From Urechidicola sp. (GTDB lineage Bacteria > Bacteroidota > Bacteroidia > Flavobacteriales > Flavobacteriaceae), in assembly GCA_028599075.1 (NCBI GenBank), contig JAQRMW010000119.1, positions 1 to 64,000 of the forward strand: a stretch of 64,000 nucleotides of DNA, given 5' to 3'. The position numbers were made by a program, and so were the translations under genes. This document shows positions 56,481 through 64,000 of the stretch, piece by piece (the first letter of the stretch is position 1; each line of letters starts with the position of its first letter). Below the pieces are notes generated by a model that was given only the letters and a program-made list of their open reading frames with translations, was not told the DNA's origin and searched no databases.

Positions 56481-56600
56481 AAATACATATGAGTGTATGT
56501 AAGGCGGCAAAAAAATAGTTTTAAAATAAATCTCACTAATTTGCAACATCCCAATAAATGTATCGTCTTTAATAATGAACACTAACTGATCAAGCGTAAA

Positions 56601-57149
56601 GTGAAAATTCACCATTTAGGAATTATAGAGCAGTGCAAGAAGCACGACCGTAGAGCACAATTAAAATTGTATAATCAATATTGTGGTGCAATGTATAATG
56701 TTGCATTCCGATTTTTGAAAAATTCTCAGGACGCTGAGGATGCGATGCAAGAAGCTTTTATAAAAGCATTTAAGAAAATTGATTCTTATAAAGGTGGGGT
56801 AACATTTGGCGCATGGTTAAAAAAGATAGTGATTCACACAAGTATTGATCTATTAAAGTCAGCAAAGTTAAAATTTACTGATGTAGATGAAAACTATTTG
56901 AATGTGGTTAGTGATGATGATTGGGAAGTTGAAGGTCAAGTTTCTATTGAAGAAGTAAAGTCGGCAATTTCTCAATTACCTCAAAAATACGAATTGGTAC
57001 TCTCGTTATTTTTGATAGAAGGCTATGATCATAATGAAATATCATCAATTTTAGAAATTTCGGAAGTGAATTCTAGAACGCAGTTATTAAGAGGTAAAAA
57101 GAAATTAAAAGAATCGTTAAAACAAACTAGCAATGGGACAGGATATTAA
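56601..57149 (+). CDS. ECF-type RNA polymerase sigma factor
   Basis: RFLKNSQDAEDAMQEAFIKAFKKIDSYKGGVTFGAWLKKIVIHTSIDLL...LPQKYELVLSLFLIEGYDHNEISSILEISEVNSRTQLLRGKKKLKE. Confidence 0.9.
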   Translation: MKIHHLGIIEQCKKHDRRAQLKLYNQYCGAMYNVAFRFLKNSQDAEDAMQEAFIKAFKKIDSYKGGVTFGAWLKKIVIHTSIDLLKSAKLKFTDVDENYLNVVSDDDWEVEGQVSIEEVKSAISQLPQKYELVLSLFLIEGYDHNEISSILEISEVNSRTQLLRGKKKLKESLKQTSNGTGY

Positions 57150-57684
57150 AAAATTATTCGATGAAGCACCAGAAATGGTTTCAAGAGAATTGCCTAAAGG
57201 TCATAAAAGTAGATTTGAAGATCGTTTGGAAGAAGAATTTCCAAAACAAAAACCTTCTTTCTCATGGATGAAGATTGCAGCATCAATTGCACTCATTGTA
57301 AGTTTAGGAATAACAGGGTTTAATTATTTCTCTTTTGAAGATGAAACAAGTAATGGAATCAATTCGATGGCTGATATTTCTCCAGATTTAAAAAAAGTTG
57401 AAGAATATTATTTATCACATATCAATTATCAGTTCTCAAAAATTAAAATAACAGATGATAATAGGACGCTATTAGAAGGGTATTTTATTGAGATGGGAGC
57501 ATTACAAGAATCTTATAAGAGTACTATGGCAAAGATTGATTCTGAAGAAGAAATATCAGAAGAAACAATTGATGCCTTAATAGAAAATTTGCAAATGAGA
57601 TTGAAATTAATGTATCAATTAAAAGCACAATTAAAGAAAATAGACAATTTAAACAAGCAACAAAATGAAGACAATAAAGCATAA
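57133..57684 (+). CDS. Putative anti-sigma factor (single TM)
   Basis: Overlaps sigma gene; TM MKIAASIALIVSLGITGFNYF. Confidence 0.65.
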   Translation: MGQDIKKLFDEAPEMVSRELPKGHKSRFEDRLEEEFPKQKPSFSWMKIAASIALIVSLGITGFNYFSFEDETSNGINSMADISPDLKKVEEYYLSHINYQFSKIKITDDNRTLLEGYFIEMGALQESYKSTMAKIDSEEEISEETIDALIENLQMRLKLMYQLKAQLKKIDNLNKQQNEDNKA

Positions 57685-58627
57685 TTTATTAGCTGTATTA
57701 CTATTGAGTGTATCGGTAGTATTTGCACAAGTCAAGACGCAAAAATCAATAGAATCATTTAATGTAGATAATGATGTAATAGTTGAAATAAATGCACATG
57801 ATAGTGATATTATCGTAGAACATTGGAACAAAAATCAGGTGTTGGTAGAAACTGTTTTAGAAATAGATGGAGTAACAGTAGAAGAGTCAAAAGAAATTTT
57901 TGACGCTTGGAATGTAGAAGCTTTAGGTAATTCAAGCAAAGTAGTTATCAACTCTAAGCCAGATTTTCATTATGCTTTGGCAGGTGATTTTAATTTCGAC
58001 TTCGATATGCCAGATATGGACTTTGATTTTCCAGAAATAGATTTCGATTTTGAACCTGTAATAGCCTATGGTTTTAAGTTTGATTCTGTGAACTTGCCAG
58101 CGCAACCACAAATGCCAAAAATTGTGATAGAACATTTGAATAAAATCGAATGGGATCAAAAAGCGTATGAGAAAGACAAAGAGAAATACTTAGCAGAATT
58201 TGAAAAGCAGCAAGAAGAATGGGCAAAAGAGTTTGAAGAAAAGTTTGAGCCTCAAATGAAAAAGTATGAAGCTGAGATGGAGAAGTGGGAAAAAGAATTC
58301 GAAGAGAAGTATGAGCCTCAAATGGAAAAGTACGAAGCCGAGATGGAGAAATGGGCAGAAGACTTTGAAAAGAACATTGAACCTCAACTAAAGAAGCATG
58401 AAGAAAAAATGGCTAAATGGGAAAAAGATTTTGAGAAAAACATAGAGCCAAAATTAAAGGCCCAAGAGAAAAAGATGAAGAAGTTAGAAGAAGAAATTGA
58501 GGCTAAGCTTGAAAAAAGCATGAAGATGAAAAAGAAAATTACCATCAAAATACCTAAGGATGCTCGTGTGAAAGTTAACACACATGACGGCTCAATTAAA
58601 TTACCTAAAGGAGTAAAGAGAGCTTAA
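57665..58627 (+). CDS. Secreted DUF4097-like protein with long charged coiled-coil insertion
   Basis: Signal peptide MKTIKHNLLAVLLLSVSVVFAQ; repeated EKWEKEFEEKYEPQMEKYEAEM units; follows sigma/anti-sigma pair. Confidence 0.65.
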   Translation: MKTIKHNLLAVLLLSVSVVFAQVKTQKSIESFNVDNDVIVEINAHDSDIIVEHWNKNQVLVETVLEIDGVTVEESKEIFDAWNVEALGNSSKVVINSKPDFHYALAGDFNFDFDMPDMDFDFPEIDFDFEPVIAYGFKFDSVNLPAQPQMPKIVIEHLNKIEWDQKAYEKDKEKYLAEFEKQQEEWAKEFEEKFEPQMKKYEAEMEKWEKEFEEKYEPQMEKYEAEMEKWAEDFEKNIEPQLKKHEEKMAKWEKDFEKNIEPKLKAQEKKMKKLEEEIEAKLEKSMKMKKKITIKIPKDARVKVNTHDGSIKLPKGVKRA

Positions 58628-58639
58628 AATTAAAAACAT

Positions 58640-58699
58640 TGTCAGTCTGAGTCTGTCGAAGACCATTTAATAAAACACTTCGACAAGCTCAGTGTGACA
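58640..58699. repeat. Imperfect inverted repeat TGTCAGTCTGAGTCTGTCGAAG ... CTTCGACAAGCTCAGTGTGACA
   Basis: 22-nt arms with 4 mismatches, intergenic. Confidence 0.75.
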
Positions 58700-58749
58700 T
58701 AGATAATTATATTTGCAATACATTTTATAAAGCTAATAAATAATGTATT

Positions 58750-58774
58750 GTCTTTCCCACGAAAGTGGGAATCC
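58750..58774. repeat. REP-like palindromic repeat, third copy
   Basis: GTCTTTCCCACGAAAGTGGGAATCC. Confidence 0.8.
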
Positions 58775-58809
58775 ATTTTAAAGGTAATTAGTCTATTATT
58801 AGTCTAATT

Positions 58810-59838
58810 TTATTCTGTTACTTTTAATCTAGCAGTTGCAACGGTATCAATATCAGAAAATTTATTTTGTTGATAAGCTAAATAACCGCTTATTCCAATC
58901 ATAGCAGCATTGTCTGTAGTGTATTCAAATTTTGGAATGTAGGTAGTCCACCCAAAGTTAGTTTCTGATTCTTTTAATACTTTACGAATTTCAGAATTAG
59001 CACTCACTCCACCCGCAATAGCAATATGTTTTATACCAGTTTGTTTTACAGTATTTTTTAGTTTATCTAGTAGTATTTCAACAATTGTATGCTGTATGGA
59101 TGCACAGATATCATGTAGGTTTTCTTTTATAAAATTTGGATTTTCTTTTACATTCTTTTCAATAAATCTAAGAATCCCGGTTTTTAATCCGCTAAAACTA
59201 AACTCTAATTTACCCACTCTTGGTTTGGTAAATTGATATGCTTTTGGATTTCCTAATTGCGCATATTTGTCAATCAATGGTCCTCCGGGGTAAGGTAAAC
59301 CCAATATTTTTGCCGACTTGTCAAAAGCTTCTCCAACAGCATCATCTAGTGTTTCTCCAAGAACTTCCATTTCAAAATAATCATTCACTTTTACAATCTG
59401 CGTATGTCCACCACTTATGGTTAAGCATAAAAAAGGAAAGGGAGGTTTGTTGTGATTTTCATCATCAATAAAATGAGCTAAAATATGTGCCTGCATATGA
59501 TTAACACCAATTAAAGGAATGTCTAAACCCATTGCAAATGACTTTGCAAAAGAGGTGCCTACAAGTAAAGAACCCATTAATCCAGGTCCGCGTGTAAAAG
59601 CTATGGCATTTAACTGATTTTTGTCGATATTTGCTTTTTGGATTGCCTGCTGAACTACTGGAATGATATTTTGTTGATGTGCCCGTGAAGCTAATTCTGG
59701 AACCACACCACCATATGCTGTGTGAATTTCTTGATTTGCCACAACATTAGACAAGACTTTTTCGTTGCATAAAATAGCAGCGCTTGTATCATCGCAAGAT
59801 GATTCAATTCCTAATATATATATTGGTTCAGAGTTCAT
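58810..59838 (-). CDS. tsaD: tRNA N6-adenosine threonylcarbamoyltransferase
   Basis: ILGIESSCDDTSAAIL...VVPELASRAHQQNIIPV...ISGGHTQIV...AIAGGVSANSEIR. Confidence 0.97.
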   Translation of the reverse strand: MNSEPIYILGIESSCDDTSAAILCNEKVLSNVVANQEIHTAYGGVVPELASRAHQQNIIPVVQQAIQKANIDKNQLNAIAFTRGPGLMGSLLVGTSFAKSFAMGLDIPLIGVNHMQAHILAHFIDDENHNKPPFPFLCLTISGGHTQIVKVNDYFEMEVLGETLDDAVGEAFDKSAKILGLPYPGGPLIDKYAQLGNPKAYQFTKPRVGKLEFSFSGLKTGILRFIEKNVKENPNFIKENLHDICASIQHTIVEILLDKLKNTVKQTGIKHIAIAGGVSANSEIRKVLKESETNFGWTTYIPKFEYTTDNAAMIGISGYLAYQQNKFSDIDTVATARLKVTE

Positions 59839-59882
59839 TTTAAAACAAATAAGGCACGAAAATTGTCATATAAAATGCAAAG

Positions 59883-62800
59883 TTAAGGCTTATCAAACGA
59901 TTTAAAAAAATAGTATTTCGATTCTTACGATTCCTCGTAATTCTTTTGGTGTTGCTCTCAATTACTTTATCCATTCCTGCGGTGCAAACCAAATTAGGAT
60001 CTATGGCTACTGATTTACTTAATAAAAATTTTGACACACATATTGTTGTAGATAAAATTGATTTGTCCTTTTTAGGAAGAGTAGAGCTTAAAGATATTGA
60101 AATTAGTGATCACCACTTAGATTCAATGATTAATGTGAAAAGTTTAGAAACTTCTATTTTTAGTTATCGCAGTATTTTTAATAATAAATTGGAATTTGGC
60201 GAAATTGAATTAGAAGGCGTTTACTTTATTATTAAAACTTATAAAGGAGAGACTGATGATGCCTTTAGCATTTTTGTTGATAGTTTTGATAAAGAAAAAG
60301 ACACGGTTCCTTCTACTTTTATGTTAACATCAACTTTGGTTAATTTGAGTGATGCTTATTTTGAAGTGCGCGATGAAAATGAGGATGACGACCCAGTAAC
60401 TTTTAAAGAGATTCATGGTCAAGTTTATAACTTATTAGTTGATGGGCCTAATTTTTCTGGAGATATTAGAAAGCTACATTTTATAGACGATCATCAGATT
60501 GAAGTTCAAAATTTAACAACTGATTTTTCCTATACTAGAAAAGAAATGAAGTTGTTGAATTCAACTCTAGAAACTGATACATCAATAGCTAAAGCAGATA
60601 TTACTTTTTTCAGAAATGGCTCTTTTGCAGATTTTAATAATAAAGTAAAGTTCGAAGCAACAATTCACCAAGCTGATATTTCGCTAGGCGATTTAAATAA
60701 TTTTTATGGAGAATTTGGAGATAGAGATGTGTTACACTTTAATGCCAAATTAAAAGGGACTCTAAATAATTTTACTGCAAAACGATTGAAATTAAAATCT
60801 GATTCAAATTTAATTTTCGATGGCGATTTTCATGTGATAAATGCATTTGATACAGACCAAGGATTCTCGGTCGATGCACGATTGTCAAATTTAGTTTCCG
60901 ATTATAATCAACTAAAAGGTTTTTTGCCAAATATTTTAGAAAAGTCTTTGCCAACAATTGTAAAAGATTTTGGTAGATTCGAAATTTCAGGAAATACTTT
61001 CATTACTTCTGATATGATTGATGCTCAAGTGCAAATGAATTCAGATTTGGGGTCAGCAATTACAGATATTGAATTGACAAATATTGATAATATTGATGAG
61101 GCATCATATATAGGGCATGTAAAAGTGATTGACTTAGAGTTGGGTAAAATTATAAAAGATTCATTGGTTGGTAAATTCTCTATTGATGCAGATGTTGATG
61201 GCAAAGGTTTTACTATCGAAAATATGAGTGTTATTGTTGATGGAAAAATTTCTAAACATCAATACAAGAATTATACATATCAAAACATTGATATTTTTGG
61301 AGAACTTGCCAATAAGAAATTCAACGGTAAATTATTTGCCAATGATCCAAATATTAGATTAGATTTTGTTGGCTTAGCAGATTTATCAACTGATGTATAT
61401 CAATTCGATTTTGATGCTATTATAGATTATGTAGATTTTAACAAGCTCAATTTATTTAAGCACGATTCAATATCAGTTTTAAGAGGAGATATAGGCATAG
61501 AGCTAAAAGGTAATACAGTAGAAGATTTATCAGGTAGCATTCATATTACCCAAGCTTCATACACAAATCAAAACGATCAATATTTTTTCAAAGATTTTGA
61601 TATTACTTCTTCTTTTAAAGAGAAAGTTAGAACAATTACATTGAACTCTCCAGACATTATTAACGGAAAGATTGAAGGAGTATTTAAATTTAATGAATTA
61701 GGTAAAATTGCTCAAAACGGGATAGGAAGTATCTATACTAATTACCACCCAAATAGTGTTGGTAAAGGGCAATATTTAGATTTTATTTTTGACATTGATG
61801 ATAAAATTGTCGAAATACTTTTTCCTGAAGTAACCATTGGTCCAGATACTTTTATTAAGGGATCTTTGAATGCCGATACAGATGCATTGGTATTAACTTT
61901 GCGCTCGCCAAGTATTAATGCTTATGGTACTAAGGTAAATAGTATCAGATTACAAATTGATAACCAAAACCCTTTATTTAATACGCAATTGAGTGTTGAA
62001 AATATTGCGATGAAAAATTATGAATTGTCCGATCTTGAGCTAGTAAATATAACCTTGAATGACACCTTATATTTTAGAACACAATTTTTTGGTGGTGTTG
62101 ATAAAACAGAAAGCTATAACTTAGGATTTTATCATACTATCGACGAAAATAACAAGTCAGTTGTTGGGATTCAAAAATCTAACATCAATTATAAAAACAA
62201 GAATTGGTATTTAAACCCAGATGAAAATAAAAAGAATAAAGTTGTTTTTGAAAGTGATTTTTCGGCTTTTGAAATTCAAGATTTTGATATGGTATCTGGA
62301 GTGCAAAAAATTAAATTTTTTGGAACCACTTTTGGAGCCGATGAAAAGAATATAAACGTAACATTTAATAATGTTGATTTAGCAGGTATTACTCCGGATA
62401 TTGAAGATTGGAATTTTGCAGGACTTATTAATGGAGAGCTAAAATACAATGAAAGTCAAAATGATGTCATTCCATTGGCAAATATCACTATTGAAGATTT
62501 CTTTGTAAACGAATCTTATCAGGGTGATTTAAAGTTGGGTATTCAAGGGCAAAATTCTCTACAGCGTTTTGATGTTGATGTATCTATTAAAGAAAACGGA
62601 GATACAAGTTTGCTAGCTTATGGAGTTGTAGATTTTACACCAGAAGAACCAACAATTGGAATGAATATAGACTTTGAGAAACTAAAGTTAGATATATTAA
62701 GCCCGATTGGTGATGAGAATTTTACCAATATGAGAGGTTATGTTTACGGTAAGGCTACATTGTCTGGTTTGTTAGAAAATCCAACGATGAATGGTGAGCT

Positions 62801-64000
62801 AAGAATTGATGAAGCTGGTGTGGCGCTTCCATACCTTAATGTTGATTATGATTTTGAAGGGACTTCTGTTGTAAAGCTACACGATCAAACTTTTGAAGTT
62901 GTAGACATTTCATTAAGAGATATTAAAGAAGGAACAAAAGGTGAATTAAACGGAACTATATCACATACTAATTTTGCTGAATGGAAATTAGATTTGAATT
63001 TAATTACTCAAAACCTACTGGTATTAAATACTGAAGAGTCAGAAGAAGAACTGTATTATGGCGATGCATTTATTGATGGCAGTGCCAAAATTCACGGATT
63101 TACAGATAATTTAACTATTGATGTAAATGGTAAAACGAATAAAGGGACCTACTTTGTAATTCCGTTAAGTGATATAAAAACAATTAGTAATTCTAAACTA
63201 GTTACCTTTATTACAGACGATGAAGAAGTAGATTTTAAATTACCAAATGAAATATTATTAGACAAGTTTAAAGGATTGGCAATCAATTTCGATCTTCAAG
63301 TTACCAAAGATGCTGTTATTGAGATGATTATAGATAAGACAACTGGAAGTTCTTTAAAAGGTAGCGGAACTGGGGATTTGCAAATAGAACTAGATACGAA
63401 TGGAAAATTTAATATGTTTGGTGATTTTGTAATTGATAATGGACTCTATAATTTTAGTTTTGCAGGTATCGCTAACAAAAAATTTGTTGCTGCAAAAGGA
63501 GGGACAATTTCATGGAACGGAAATCCATATACAGCAGAGATTAATATAGAAACACTATATCGTGTTTATGCAAACCCAAAAGTTGTTTTAGAAAGTATAT
63601 ATACCAATAGAGATATTGCTGTTGATTTGGTAGCACGTTTTTCAGGTGAGTTGTATAACTCTAATATTGATTTTGATGTCTTAATTCCTGATGCAGATTC
63701 TGATGTAAAATCAGAATTAGATTTTAAAATAAATCAAAATGACAATAAGATTATGCATTTTGGAAACTTGTTGATTCTTGGAAATTTTTATAACGATCAA
63801 GCTAATTTATTCCAAAACGGAAGAGGTTTAGGAGAAGATACAGCCTATCAAATTTTATCAAGTGCGATTTCAGGATTAATTAGCTCTGGTAATGACAATT
63901 TTAAATTGGCAGTTGATTATAGATCAGCATCTAACCAGTCGGATATAGAAGAACTAAATACTAATGATCAAGTAGATATTTCTGTAAAAACTAAAATCAA
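59883..64000 (+). CDS. tamB: Translocation/assembly module TamB (DUF490), 3'-incomplete at window end
   Basis: Open frame from about 59883 to the window edge; N-terminal TM RFLRFLVILLVLLSITLSIPAVQTKLG; C-terminal DUF490-like ...SDVKSELDFKINQNDNKIMHFGNLLILGNFYNDQ...; start codon unclear. Confidence 0.85.

Noticed and set aside
57932-58581. Several minus-strand ORFs rich in Phe/Leu
   Set aside because: Antisense shadow of the Glu/Lys-rich coiled-coil gene.
1-64000. CRISPR array or rRNA operon
   Set aside because: No regularly spaced repeats with unique spacers and no rRNA-like sequence recognised.

Overview
The window is AT-rich and looks like Flavobacteriia (Bacteroidota): T9SS type-B sorting domains, weak use of Shine-Dalgarno sequences, and SatD/DUF3307 genes. 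Host segments at 1-16.9 kb and 54.5-64 kb flank a complete-looking Mu-like (transposable, myovirus-type) prophage. I place the prophage at 16910-54540 (37,631 bp). It interrupts a host DUF3307 membrane-protein gene, leaving the N-terminal half at 54541-55040(-) and the C-terminal half at 16692-16909(-). A 4-bp direct repeat (CGTT) flanks it, and removing the element plus one CGTT restores an in-frame ...GMLERLFIFSFIILDYWEG... protein. Prophage layout: early genes run leftward (S24-type repressor, Ner/Cro-like HTH, MuA-like DDE transposase, MuB-like AAA ATPase, DUF3164-like, GemA-like, many tiny ORFs). Head/packaging genes run rightward at 33.8-42.7 kb (terminase, gp36-like, portal, gpF-like, tape measure, gpG-like, gp37-like). 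Protease/scaffold, capsid, sheath, tube, baseplate, lysis and fibre genes run leftward at 33.6-17 kb. Main points for a second look: two pseudoknot-capable inverted-repeat elements, a competing-hairpin element, an initiator-like phage tRNA with an irregular acceptor stem, a D-armless tRNA-like hairpin, a -1 frameshift site in the tail chaperone gene, a 4-bp tandem-repeat frameshift in the head protease gene, a chimera of two truncated DNA methyltransferases, Sec-signal-bearing fibre-like proteins inside the tail operon, and host palindromic repeats with compensatory changes. All calls come from reading sequence and the supplied ORF translations. No database search or folding program was run.
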